NCBI GenBank assembly: GCA_019802505.1
Contig: JAFMOC010000172.1
Coordinates: forward strand, 411,001 to 475,000
Length of the DNA: 64,000 nt
From: Corydoras sp. C115
Taxonomy: Eukaryota; Chordata; Actinopteri; Siluriformes; Callichthyidae
Direction: 5' to 3'
Below the pieces are notes generated by a model, which was not told the origin of the DNA, ran no database searches, and saw only the letters and a list, made by a program, of their open reading frames with translations. A program made the translations under genes and the position numbers. Of this stretch, positions 53,843 to 64,000 are shown piece after piece (position 1 is the first letter of the stretch; each line of letters begins with the position of its first letter).

Positions 53843-56414
53843 GTAGGACTCGTCCGCGTTCGTTCTCACGGGGGACCTCCGGGTTTCTCACGGGGTTCTC
53901 CGGGGTTCTCTTAGTGTTCTCCGGGGTTCTCCGGAGTTCTCACGGGGTTCTCCCGGGTCCTCCGGGGTTCTTACAGGTTTCTCACGGGGTTCTCCGGGGT
54001 TCTCACGGGGTTCTCCGGAGTTCTCACGGGGTTCTCCCGGGTCCTCCGGGGTTCTTACAGGTTTCTCACGGGGTTCTCACGGGGTTCTCACAGGGTTCTC
54101 CGGGGTTTTCACGGGGTTCTCACGGGGTTCTCACAGGGTTCTCCGGGGTTTTCACGGGGTTCTCCGGGGTTCTCACGGGGTTCTCCGGGGTCCTACGGGG
54201 TCCTCACAGAGTTCTCACGGGGTTCTCCTGGGGTTCTCCGCGGTCCTCACGTGGTTCTCCGGGGTTCTCACAAGGTTCTCCGGGGTCCTCCGGAGTTCTC
54301 ACGGGGTTCTCCCAGGGTTCTCCGGGGCTTTGATGTGGTGATTAGATCAGGTCTCCGCTTATTAAAGGTTTTTATTTTTTAACGATGTAAATGCACGGAG
54401 ACGCGTCTAGGGACGTTTGTTCTGGAGGAACCTCACGGTTCCACAGAGAACCTCGACCTCACTAAACACCAGACCTAATGTCTCGTTGGGTTCTCGAGGT
54501 ATTTAGACCATTTTTAATAAAAATGCTTTAACTTTTTTATATGACCTACCACATTATATAATGGTAACCTTGGCAGGGTGAGGTGGCTCAGTGGTGTGTG
54601 TGTGTGTGTGTGTGTGTTGGGCCATCAGTCTGAAGGTTGTGGGTTCGATTGTGAGGGCGTGGTAGCTCAGTGGTTCGGGTGTTGGGTTTTGAATCTGAAG
54701 GTTGTGGGTTCGATTGTGAGGGTGTGGTAGTTCAGTGGTTCGGGTGTTGGGCTTTGAATCTGAAGGTTGTGGGTTCGATTGTGAGGGTGTGGTAGGGCTT
54801 TGAATCTGAAGGTTGTGGGTTCGATTGTGAGGGCGTGGTAGCTCAGTGGTTCGGGTGTTGGGCTTTGAATCTGAAGGTTGTGGGTTCGATTGTGAGGGCG
54901 TGGTACCTCAGTGGTTCGGGTGTTGGGCTTTGAATCTGAAGGTTGTGGGTTCGATTGTGAGGGTGTGGTAGGGCTTTGAATCTGAAGGTTGTGGGTTCGA
55001 TTGTGAGGGTGTGGTAGGGCTTTGAATCTGAAGGTTGTGGGTTCGATTGTGAGGGTGTGGTAGCTCAGTGGTTCGGGTGTTGGGTTTTGAATCTGAAGGT
55101 TGTGGGTTCGATTGTGAGGGTGTGGTAGTTCAGTGGTTCGGGTGTTGGGCTTTGAATCTGAAGGTTGTGGGTTCGATTGTGAGGGTGTGGTAGGGCTTTG
55201 AATCTGAAGGTTGTGGGTTCGATTGTGAGGGGGTGGTAGCTCAGTGGTTCGGGTGTTGGGCTTTGAATCTGAAGGTTGTGGGTTCGATTGTGAGGGCGTG
55301 GTAGCTCAGTGGTTCGGGTGTTGGGCTTTGAATCTGAAGGTTGTGGGTTCGATTGTGAATCCTCAGGTTCCTCTGAAGGTTGTGGGTTACCGATTGTGAG
55401 GGTGTGGTAGGGCTTGAACTGAAGGTTGTGGGGTTCGATTGTGAGGGTGTGGTAGCTCAGTGGTTCAGGTGTTTGGGGTTTGAATCTGAAGGTTGTGGGT
55501 CGATTGTGAGGGCGTGGTAGCTCAGTGGTTCGGTTGTTGGGCTTTAAAATCTGAAGGTTGTGGGTTCGATTGTGAGTGTGGCAGTCAGTGGCGGGTGTTG
55601 GCTTTGAATGAAGGTTGTGGGTTTCGATTGTGAGGGTGCGGTAGCTCAGTGGTTCGGGTGTTGGGCTTTGAATCTGAAGGTTGTGGGTTCGATTGTGAGG
55701 TTGCGGTAGCTCAGCGTCCAATAAATGACCAAATGTAAATGTAATGTTCTAATCCCAGGTCCATCTTGTTACCCTCATTGCATCGGGGTGCTCTATGACC
55801 GACCCTGTGTTCTGACCCCAGCCATCAATAATGAAAGTTGGGATGGAAGTGTCTGCTAAATGACCAGATGTAACCATGGTAACGCTCGGTAACATCCTCT
55901 CCATCCTCGTCTCATGTTTTTTTTCCATTCTGCATCGCCTCAAACTTGTTAAGTCTCAGAACGGAGACTGTGGAAGATGATTTGTGCGATTTGCTCATGC
56001 CGACCTCAGCGGCGCCTCCTGGGTGTTAAATCTGTGACGTCTGTGAAAGTCCCAACGATGAGGTCGTCCATCCCAGACTTAACAACCTCTCACCAGCCTC
56101 AGAGATGTATCTGCATACCGGTGGTTCTTTACATAGTGTACTTCCTAAACAGTGTCCCGCAGACCGTCGGGTTGTTTCATCAGGGTGGGACCATTTGACA
56201 TTCAAGAAATAATTTCAATAAATTCAAATAAATTCAACAAAAACCAAATAATGGCTCACGGAGCCCGTTTACCCTGTTCTTTTAAAATTAGAGCTTAAAT
56301 TTACATTTTAAAGAAGAAAATGAAATAAAAATACAGATATAGATATATGATATATACAACTATGATTATTTATAATATAAAATATACAACTACAAATATA
56401 ACAGAATATTCAAC

Positions 56415-56488
<74 letters not shown>

Positions 56489-56830
56489 CGGCACGGTGGC
56501 TTAGTGGTTTAGCTCGTTCTCCTCTCAGCACTAGGGATTCCCGGTTCGAATCCCCATCTGGGTGGAGTTTCCATGTTCTCCCCGTGTCCGCGTGGGTTTC
56601 CTCCGGGTTCTCCGGTTTCCTCCCACAGTCCAAAAACATGGATCAAGTCAATTGAATTCTCAAAAATTGCCCCATATAGAGTGTGTCTGTGTGAGTGAGT
56701 GTGTGCCCAGCGATGGATTGGCGCCCTGTCCTGGGTCTATCTGCCCAGCGCCCGAGACGTTCTCCCCTGGATGGGCATGGGGAACCCCCCCCCCCAGCGA
56801 CCCTAATAGAGGATAAAGCGGGAGATGATG

Positions 56831-56861
<31 letters not shown>

Positions 56862-57588
56862 TTTATATTAAATATATAAAATATATATAAATGTAGTATA
56901 ATGTAGTATACATTAGAAATATAAATATAGAATATAAAACCATCGGCTTTAACACTTAAATATACATGACATTTCATGGCAACGGGAAACTCTGGAGACA
57001 AATGAAGTGTTTTTATTAATCAGGGTGCAAAACATAAAGTAGAACGTTCTTGGGGTTTGTTGAAGAACGTTCTTGGGGTTTGTTGAAGAACGTTCTTGGG
57101 GTTTGTCTGAAATGACTGGCTCCGGGTTCAGGAACCACAACAGACGACGAAATTCCTCTATAGGTCTCTAATACACTTCCCATAAATTTCTTTCACTCCA
57201 CCCATCCGTCTCTCTCTCTCTCTCTCTCACTCTCTCTCTCTCTCGCTCGCTCGCTCGCTCTCTGTCTGTTTTTCATTATGCGTTCTGTGTTTTGTGTTTG
57301 GACTTGGTCGAAGGCCACTTTCACACCGCGGTCACTCTCTGAACGCAGTGGCTTTAATCCCGATGACATCATAATCACTGTGTGTAGGATGGTTCAGCAG
57401 TGATGGGAATGAGGCTGCTGTGTGATGGCATGGGTTCCGTTGGGTTCCGTTGGAAGGACGACGACGGACGCTTCTCTCCTGATTGTTTTAGGGGGAAAAA
57501 AAGCCGCCACGCGATCCAGGTTCTGAAAATTAGCTGAAATGATAGAGGAGGAGAGAGAACGCTTCCAGACATGTCTGAATAACAGGAG

Positions 57589-57627
<39 letters not shown>

Positions 57628-57632
57628 TGTGT

Positions 57633-57663
<31 letters not shown>

Positions 57664-58526
57664 AAAGGGAGAGGAAACAAGCTACTTTCATTGCTGTGTT
57701 TAAAGACTTTCCCTTAAAACCATTACACTACCACAGGGGTAGGAATCTCAGTGGGTGGATGGATGGGGGTAGGTAGGTAGGTGGGGTTGGTGGATCAGGG
57801 TTATAGTTAGAGTTAGTAGGCAGTCGGTGGGGTGGTTAGGTACTGTAGGAAGGTTAGGTGTGTCTGCTGTAACAGTTCCAAGCCCCAAAAATCCGGCAGC
57901 AGCTTGTGTTCATGCCCTCAGGCTCAGATTATAACAAGAACTCTGATTGCCTTCTGTAGTGTTCAGCGTTTAAACCTAACCAGGTTTAACTTAACCAGGT
58001 TTATCCTAACCAGGTCCTAACCAGGTCCAAACAAAGTCTCAACCAAGTCTTAACCAGGTCTCAAACAGATCATAAACCGGTTCTTAACAAGATCTCAACC
58101 AGGGTCTTAACAAGGTCCTAACAAAGTCCTAACCAGGTCTTAACAAGATGTCAACAAAGTTTTAACAAGGTTTTAACAAGATCTCAACCAGGTATTAACC
58201 AGGTCATAACCGGGTCTTACCCAGGTCTCAAACAGATCATAAACAGGTCCTAACCAGGTCTTAACAAGATGTCAACAAAGTTTTAACAAGGTTCTTACAA
58301 GATCTCAACCAGGTATTAACCAGGTCATAACCGGGTCATAACCAGGTCTTAACCGGGTCTTAACCAGGTCTTATAGCAGCGGGGTTGTTACGGTTCTGAC
58401 AGTGAGTTTGGGGGAGTCACAGTTCTGATGCTGCTGCTGTTCACAGTGACTCACTGAGTCGCTCTTCATTTGATTCAGAGGTGAGTCCAAACATCTGATT
58501 TGTATGACGATGAACTTCATCACTGC

Positions 58527-58574
<48 letters not shown>

Positions 58575-58665
58575 GTTTGTGTGCTTTATACAACACATGA
58601 TTCTGCTTTAGTTACAGAACCAACACTGATCAGTGTGTGTATGTGTGTGTGTGTGTGTGTGTGTA

Positions 58666-58699
<34 letters not shown>

Positions 58700-58829
58700 A
58701 CTTTCTCTTTGTTTTTTCTACATCTTCCCGTTTAGACAGGTTCTATTCCTGGAGCTTTAAATAAGAGGCTCTCTGATATCCACATAAGTACAGTGAACCC
58801 AACCACTGCTTTCCTGCTCTGATGATGTC

Positions 58830-58867
<38 letters not shown>

Positions 58868-60478
58868 CGCGTGTGTGTGTGTGTGTGTGTGTGTTTCAGT
58901 TCAGGAAAAGCCGAGCAGCTTGAGATATAAATACAACTTCATCGCTGACGTGGTGGAGAAAATCGCACCTGCCGTCGTTCACATTGAACTGTACCGCAAG
59001 TAAGAGATCACTGAACGAGGGGCGGAGCCTGTGTGAACGCTGTGTGAACGCTGTGTGAACGCTGTATGAACGCTGTGTGAACGCTGTATGAACGCTGTGT
59101 GAAAGCTGTATGAATGCTGTGAATGCTGTATGAATGCTGTATGAATGCTTTATGAACGCTGTATGAACACTGTATAAACGCTGTATGAATGCTGTATGAA
59201 TGCTGTATGAACGCTGTATGAATGCTGTATGAACGCTGTATGAACGCTGTATGAATGTTAAATAAACACGGTATGAATGCTGTATGAACGCTGTATGAAT
59301 GCTGTGCGAACTCTGTATGAACGCTGTGTGAATGCTGTATGAACGCTGTATGAACGCTGTATGAATGCTGTATGAACGCTGTATGAATGCTGTATGAACG
59401 CTGTATGACCGCTGTATGAATGTTAAATAAACACGGTATGAATGCTGTATGAACACTGTATGAACGCTGTATGAATGCTGTGCGAACACTGTATGAACGC
59501 TGTGTGAATGCTGTATGAATGCTGTATGAACGCTGTATGAACGCTGTATGAATGGTGTGCGAACGCTGTTTGAACACTGTGTGAATGCTGTTTGAATGCT
59601 GTATGAATGCTGTATGAATGCTGTATGAATGCTGTATGAACGCTGTGTGAACGCTGTGTGAACGCTGTGTGAACGCTGTATGAACGCTGTGTGAACGCTG
59701 TGTGAACGCTGTGTGAATGCTGTATGAACGCTGTATGAACGCTGTGTGAACGCTGTGTGAACGCTGTATGAACGCTGTGTGAACGCTGTGTGAATGCTGT
59801 ATGAACGCTGTATGAACGCTGTATGAACGCTGTGTGAATGCTGTATGAATGCTGTATGAACGCTGTATGAACGCTGTATGAATGGTGTGCGAACGCTGTT
59901 TGAACACTGTGTGAATGCTGTTTGAATGCTGTATGAATGCTGTATGAATGCTGTATGAATGCTGTATGAACGCTGTGTGAACGCTGTGTGAACGCTGTGT
60001 GAACGCTGTATGAACGCTGTGTGAACGCTGTGTGAACGCTGTGTGAATGCTGTATGAACGCTGTATGAACGCTGTGTGAACGCTGTGTGAACGCTGTATG
60101 AACGCTGTGTGAACGCTGTGTGAACGCTGTGTGAACGCTGTGTGAACGCTGTATGAATGCTGTATGAATGCTGTATGAATGCTGTATGAACGCTGTGTGA
60201 ACGCTGTATGAATGCTGTATGAACGCTGTATGAATGCTGTATGAACGCTGTATGAATGCTCTCTCTCTCTCAGGATGGTGTACAGTCTGCGAGAGCGGGC
60301 CGTGGCCACCGGGTCGGGCTTCATCGTCTCAGACGACGGCCTCATCGTGACCAACGCTCACGTCATCGCAGATAAGAACCGCGTGAAGGTGGAACTGAAA
60401 AACGGAGAGACGTACGACGCAAAGATCACAGACATCGACGAAAGATTGGACATCGCGCTGTTAAAGATCGACTCCCCG
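53314..60478 (+). CDS. htra1: HTRA1 serine protease, exons 1-3 (5' part of gene)
   Basis: Exons 53314-53842, 58900-58999 and 60274-60478 join in frame to encode 278 residues. These cover a signal peptide, an IGFBP-type N-terminal module (cysteines about 45-104), a Gly/Val linker, a Kazal-like module (about 132-173), the NFIADVVEKIAPAVVHIEL segment and the protease start with GSGFIVSDDGLIVTNAHV. The family is the secreted HtrA proteases, trimeric matrix enzymes that cleave matrix proteins and modulate TGF-beta signalling. Catalytic His239 (TNAH) and Asp269 (LDIAL) are 30 residues apart, as in human HTRA1; the catalytic Ser and PDZ exons are outside the window. HTRA3 is disfavoured because the insertion after TNAHVV typical of HTRA3 is missing. 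Whether this is the a or b teleost paralogue cannot be decided. It is divergent to the DMBT1-like gene. Confidence 0.92.
53875..54335. repeat. CGGGGTTCTC minisatellite at start of HTRA1 intron 1
   Basis: Units ACGGGGTTCTC / CCGGGGTTCTC begin about 35 bp after the exon 1 donor. The exon frame stays open through the array to the stop at 54,331. Confidence 0.93.
54570..55725. repeat. tRNA-like tandem array in HTRA1 intron 1
   Basis: About 18 units of two lengths: 65 bp (GTGGTAGCTCAGTGGTTCGG ... GAAGGTTGTGGGTTCGATTG) and 46 bp lacking the CTCAGTGGTTCGGGTGTTG part. The long unit has a box A match (TAGCTCAGTGG) and a box B-like GGTTCGATT. It ends in CCAAATGTAAATGTAATG, resembling the LINE tail at 29.39 kb. 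Confidence 0.9.
55726..56420. other. HTRA1 intron 1, non-coding
   Basis: 55,845-55,875 repeats the GCTAAATGACCAGATGTAA tail. Otherwise unique; no exon-like frame found. Confidence 0.4.
56421..56486. repeat. (TA)n microsatellite
   Basis: About 33 units directly before a SINE head. Confidence 0.96.
56487..56832 (+). mobile_element. V-SINE-like copy inside (TA)n
   Basis: Sense; TA repeats also follow the tail (56,833-56,857). Confidence 0.93.
56858..57960. other. HTRA1 intron 1, short repeats
   Basis: Three copies of a 23-bp unit (GAACGTTCTTGGGGTTTGTT) at 57,041-57,106; CT run 57,210-57,262; TG run 57,592-57,662; GGTAGGTAGG tract near 57,770. Confidence 0.7.
57975..58372. repeat. AACCAGGTCTTAACAAGATCTC-type minisatellite
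   Basis: Degenerate tandem units, about 10-22 bp, such as TAACCAGGTC and TTAACAAGAT. Confidence 0.88.
58526..58574. repeat. (CAT)n microsatellite
   Basis: About 15 units. Confidence 0.95.
58636..58897. repeat. TG-rich tract up to HTRA1 exon 2
   Basis: TG runs at 58,636-58,695 and 58,832-58,894; the second ends in the exon 2 acceptor. Confidence 0.93.
58900..58999 (+). CDS. htra1: HTRA1 exon 2
   Basis: The acceptor is a (GT)n run ending TTTCAG and the donor is GTAAGA. The exon encodes QEKPSSLRYKYNFIADVVEK and then IAPAVVHIELYRK. It enters in phase 1 and leaves in phase 2. Confidence 0.93.
59035..60260. repeat. 11-bp satellite filling HTRA1 intron 2
   Basis: (TGAACGCTGTR)n, about 110 units. 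Marker variants recur at 165 bp (AATGTTAAATAAACACGG at 59,254 and 59,419) and 330 bp (AATGGTGTGCGAACG at 59,551 and 59,881), showing higher-order repeats. Confidence 0.95.
60274..60478 (+). CDS. htra1: HTRA1 exon 3: protease His and Asp
   Basis: The acceptor is CTCTCTCTCAG and the donor GTAAGA. The exon encodes MVYSLRERAVATGSGF, LIVTNAHV (catalytic His), NRVKVELKNGETYDAKI and DERLDIALLKIDSP (catalytic Asp), ending in phase 0. Confidence 0.94.
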
Positions 60479-60489
60479 GTAAGAACCCG

Positions 60490-60930
60490 GACTCCAGATC
60501 GACTCTGACTCCAGATCGGCTCTGACTCTGAATCAGCTCTGACTCCAGATCAGCTCTGACTCCAGATCAGCTCTGACTCTGAATCAGCTCTGACTCCAGA
60601 TCGACTGTGACTCCAGATCAGCTCTGACACCAAATTAACTCTGACTCTGAATCAGCTCTGACTCCGGATCAGCTCTGACTCCAGATCGACTCTGACTCTG
60701 AATCAGCTCTGACTCCTGATCGACTGTGACCCCAGATCAGCTCTGACTCCAGATCGACTCTGACTCTGAATCAGCTCTGACTCCGGATCAGCTCTGACTC
60801 CAGATCGACTCTGACTCTGAATCAGCTCTGACTCCAGATCGACTGTGACTCCAGATCGACTCTGACTCTGAATCAGCTCTGACTCCAGATCGACTCTGAC
60901 TCTGAATCAGCTCTGACTCCTCAGAGCTCA
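60490..60930. repeat. 17-bp minisatellite at start of HTRA1 intron 3
   Basis: CTCTGACTCCAGATCAG-type units. The related string AGATCGACTCC is present at the end of exon 3. Confidence 0.92.
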
Positions 60931-61204
60931 TGCTGCAGCACTGACGCGGCTGAGACCATCCACGTCCTAATATTCTGTCCTTCATTGTTGACAGACTTCA
61001 AAGACCCCTCATCACACTGTCCACCTGCATGACACCCCTCACCCCCCCCCCCCCCCCCCCCCCCCCGCCCCGCCCCGCCCTCAGATCACGAGCCCCTGCC
61101 GCTGCGGTCCTCAGAACTCTGTGGGAGTTTCTCACCTCGCTGTGACTAAGTGGCTGTGGTTTGAACAGGTTACAGCCTCGGGGGGGAGGGGGGGTGTCCT
61201 GTGT
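60931..61204. other. HTRA1 intron 3 with C tract
   Basis: C run of nearly 30 bases (61,040-61,066) and a G-rich tract near 61,180. No exon found. Confidence 0.6.
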
Positions 61205-61432
61205 GTCCTGTGTGTGTGTGTGTGTGTGTGTCCTGTGTGTGGTTCTGAGTGTGTAGTGAACGTGAGTTGTCGGTTCCTCGTGAGCGACACACGGCGTCTA
61301 ATCGCTTCGTTCGGCTCGACGGCGGTGAGAGTGAAGACGTTCTGACTCGTCCCTGCGGTGGACCACAAATCACCCCAATCACCCCATCATTCATACAGGG
61401 GTAAAAAGACGGGGTGTGTGTGTGTGTGTGAG

Positions 61433-61478
<46 letters not shown>

Positions 61479-61609
61479 CGTGAGTGTGTGTGTGAGCGTG
61501 AGTGTGTGTGTGTGAGAGAAAAAATGAGAATGGGAGAGGGTGCGCCGAAGTTCTGGGAAAGAAGCACTCAGGATATAAACATGTGTGTGTGTGTGTGTGT
61601 GTGTGTGAG

Positions 61610-61648
<39 letters not shown>

Positions 61649-61717
61649 GTGAGCATGTATGTGTGTGTGCGCGTGTGTGTGTGTGTGTGTGTGAGCGTGT
61701 GAGCATGTGTGTGTGAG

Positions 61718-61757
<40 letters not shown>

Positions 61758-61760
61758 GTT
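61205..61760. repeat. TG-rich microsatellite cluster
   Basis: TG runs with GAGCGTG and GAGCATG interruptions (61,205-61,230, 61,414-61,520, 61,580-61,755). Confidence 0.95.
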
Positions 61761-61789
61761 AACCGCAGAATGAAAAGCATATGCTGCTC

Positions 61790-62610
61790 TCTCTCTGTTT
61801 GTCGCTCTTGCTTTCTTTCTGTCTCTCTCTCTTTGTTTCTGTCTGTCTCTCTGTCTCTCTCTCTTTGTTTCTGTCTGTCTGTCTGTCTCTCTCTCTTTGT
61901 TTCTGTCTGTCTGTCTGTCTCTCTGTCTCTCTCTCTTTGTTTCTGTCTGTCTGTCTGTCTCTCTCTCTTTGTTTCTGTCTGTCTCTCTGTCTCTCTCTCT
62001 TTGTTTCTGTCTGTCTCTCTGTCTCTCTCTCTTTGTTTCTGTCTGTCTGTCTGTCTCTCTCTCTCTTTGTTTCTGTCTGTCTCTCTGTCTCTCTCTCTTT
62101 GTTTCTGTCTCTCTCTCTCTCTCTCTCTCTTGTGTCTCTGTCTCTCCGTCTCTCATTTTCTTTTTCTCTCACTGTCTCTTTCTCTCTCTCTCTTGCTGTC
62201 TCACTCTCTGTTTCTCTCTCTCTCTCTTGCTGTCTCACTCTCTGTTTCTCTCTCTCTCTCTTGCTGTCTCACTCTCTGTTTCTCTCTCTCTCTCTTGCTG
62301 TCTCACTCTCTGTTTCTCTCTCTCTCTCTTGCTGTCTCACTCTCTGTTTCTCTCTCTCTCTCTTGCTGTCTCACTCTCTGTTTCTCTCTCTCTCTCTTGC
62401 TGTCTCACTCTCTGTTTCTCTCTCTCTCTCTTGCTGTCTCACTCTCTGTTTCTCTCTCTCTCTCTTGCTGTCTCACTCTCTGTTTCTCTGTCTCTCTCAC
62501 ACACACACTCTTTATCTGTCTCTCTCTCTTTATTTCTCTCAGTCTTGTGTGTGTGTCTCTCTGTCTCTCTGTCTCTCTGTCTGTCTCTCTGCTTCTGTCA
62601 TTGTGGATTC
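61790..62610. repeat. CT-rich minisatellites
   Basis: First part: units such as CTCTCTTTGTTTCTGTCTGT. Second part (62,185-62,495): about ten near-identical 32-bp units containing CTTGCTGTCTCACTCTCTG. Long Ser/Leu frames are artefacts. Confidence 0.95.
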
Positions 62611-63360
62611 ATTTTATACGCCGTCCGTGTTAATTAAGATCTTGGCTCACAGTCATCATTCCGATTCATCCCAGAGGAACTGATCATTTGTAGAGAGCAC
62701 AGTCAGGATCTCCAACCTCAGGACGGAACAAACACGCTGAGCCTGCAGAACATACAGGACACCTCTGGACTCGCTCTGCTCGGGACTCTGAGAGGACCTG
62801 TGAATTCGCGGTCCGAGGCGTGGGACGTGGAACGTGGGACGTGGAACGTGGGACGGCCGAACTCCGACCTCAGTGTCTTATTAACGTTCATCAGCGGAGG
62901 TTCACAAACTTTAGAAGGACGAAATGTCTCATTATTTGCAGCGCTGGACAAAAACGCAGCCAAGCCTCAGCCCTGTCTCTCTGAACTCTGGTTCTGCGGT
63001 CAGCTCGTCCTGGCGTTCTCTGAAGCCTCGTGTCGAGTGCAGACGCTGCAGCGTGAGTCACTGCAGTCATGGAGAACGAGTTTCCACGGCTCAGGAGCCA
63101 ATGGTGCTGCTTTACACCACGCACCATCACGACGGGACCCGGCCGTCCTCTTTATGTCCCGGGTTTAGACAGAGTTCCTGACGTTGGAACCTGGACGCCG
63201 ATCAGCGGTTCCAGTTTAATGTTCTTGCTGCAGCTCACTGCGAGTCGCTGCAACGACATGACGGCAGTGAGGGATGAACTGGAACCTTGATTGTGGTTCT
63301 TGGCGGTACAGAGGTGCGGGGTCCTGGACGTGTCCTCCTCATACGCTGGGTGGCATCTCA
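62611..63360. other. HTRA1 intron 3, mostly unique, with MITE remnant
   Basis: GACGTGGAACGTGG repeats at 62,822-62,855. 63,068-63,125 (AGTTTCCACGGCTCAGG, GCTGCTTTACACCACGCACC) resembles a fish MITE. No HTRA1 exon recognised. Confidence 0.45.
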
Positions 63361-63361
63361 G

Positions 63362-63843
63362 ACGGTTAGGTTCCTGTTGGATTAGTTCCTGTCACATAGG
63401 TTCATGTCACTTAGGTTCCTGTTGGATAAGTTCCTGTCACATAGGTTCCTGTCAGTTAGGTTCCTGTTGGATAAGTTTCTGTTGGTTTGGTTCCTGTCAG
63501 TTAGGTTCCTGTTGGATAAGTTTCTGTCTAATAGATTCCTGTCGGTTTGGTTCCTGTCTGATAGGTTCCTGTCAGTTTGGTTCCTGTCTGATAGGTTCCT
63601 GTTGGTTAGGTTCCTGTTGGTTAGGTTCCTGTCTGATAGGTTCCTGTCAGTTAGGTTTCTGTCAGTTAGGTTCCTGTTGGTTAGGTTCCTGTCGGTTTGG
63701 TTCCTGCCGGTTAGGTTCCTGTCTGATAGGTTCCTGTCGGTTAGGTTCCTGTCGGTTAGGTTCCTGTCGGTTTAGTTCCTGTCGGTTAGGTTCCTGTCGG
63801 TTAAGTTCCTGTTGGTTAGGTTCCTGTCGGTTTGGTTCCTGTG
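63362..63843. repeat. 15-bp minisatellite
   Basis: About 32 units of TTAGGTTCCTGTCGG with variants. Frames across it (RFLSV-type) are artefacts. Confidence 0.95.
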
Positions 63844-64000
63844 GTTCCGTATCTCTGGAGAACCGTTCTGCATGGTCAGGACGTCAGAGAGGAGGTGAGA
63901 TGAAAGGCTGATGCACACGGCACTGAATGACTCACCGTACGGTTCCACCGCCGAACTGGAACCACAAACCAGAGCCGGCGCCGCGCCCACTTCATTACCC

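Noticed and set aside
53875..54335. Intron 1 minisatellite derived from the SINE core (CTCCGGGTTCTCCGG)
   Set aside because: The resemblance is short and GC-rich; no flanking SINE sequence supports it.
54570..55725. True tRNA gene cluster
   Set aside because: Units have box A but box B is imperfect (GGTTCGATTGT), no cloverleaf with proper acceptor stem is evident, and the tail is LINE-like. Better read as SINE-head tandem repeats.
59008..60354. 448-codon minus-strand frame with SVHTAFIQ repeats
   Set aside because: The unit is an 11-bp satellite inside HTRA1 intron 2, and it overlaps exon 3 antisense. The open frame follows from the repeat lacking stops.
61707..62683. Ser/Leu/Cys-rich and Arg/Glu/Thr-rich frames of about 300 codons
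   Set aside because: CT-rich minisatellite read in several frames on both strands.
60931..64000. Further HTRA1 exons
   Set aside because: I looked for the GNSGGP, LGRS and PDZ segments in the frames here and found none; the next exons must lie beyond the window.

Overview
The window is vertebrate nuclear DNA, almost certainly from a teleost fish. Evidence: two vertebrate-type spliced genes (a secreted SMB/CUB/ZP protein resembling DMBT1, and the first three exons of HTRA1), about fifty copies of a tRNA-headed SINE with a (GAAT)n tail that looks like the DANA/mermaid (V-SINE) group, an L2-type LINE 3' end, fish-type MITE fragments, and very many CA/TG, TA and TAA microsatellites. I cannot name the species. 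There are no bacterial-style genes or CRISPR arrays, and nearly all open frames in the window are frames through SINEs and simple repeats.

Layout. 1-860 is a CAC/CAT-rich minisatellite. 860-35,400 has no gene that I can support: it is unique non-coding DNA (possibly some conserved elements) broken up by SINEs, MITE fragments, microsatellites, a SINE-containing tandem array (5.6-7.7 kb), an L2 LINE 3' end (28.4-29.4 kb) and a 4-copy ~225-bp tandem repeat (29.9-30.9 kb).

35,440-47,508, minus strand, is a complete 17-exon gene. I reconstructed it exon by exon from splice signals: TATA box, signal peptide, SMB-SMB-CUB-SMB-SMB-CUB-ZP domains, a basic RKKR cleavage site, a short acidic tail, a stop and AATAAA. 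The coding exons total 2,172 nt, an exact multiple of three (723 residues plus stop). Its introns carry SINEs, a 1.75-kb CCA/TCA-rich array, an exon-pair tandem duplication and an inverted duplication.

47.5-53.3 kb is the divergent intergenic region. 53,314-60,478, plus strand, holds HTRA1 exons 1-3 (IGFBP, Kazal, and the start of the trypsin-like protease with its His and Asp); the catalytic Ser and PDZ exons lie beyond the window. Arrays of different sequence sit close to the HTRA1 exon boundaries: a CGGGGTTCTC array and then a tRNA-like array in intron 1, an 11-bp satellite filling intron 2, and a 17-bp array at the start of intron 3. 61-64 kb is mostly TG, CT and 15-bp tandem repeats within intron 3.

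HTRA1 and DMBT1 are neighbours in human 10q26 as well, which supports both identifications, but here the two genes are divergently oriented. Both proteins are secreted; I see no evidence that they act in one pathway.
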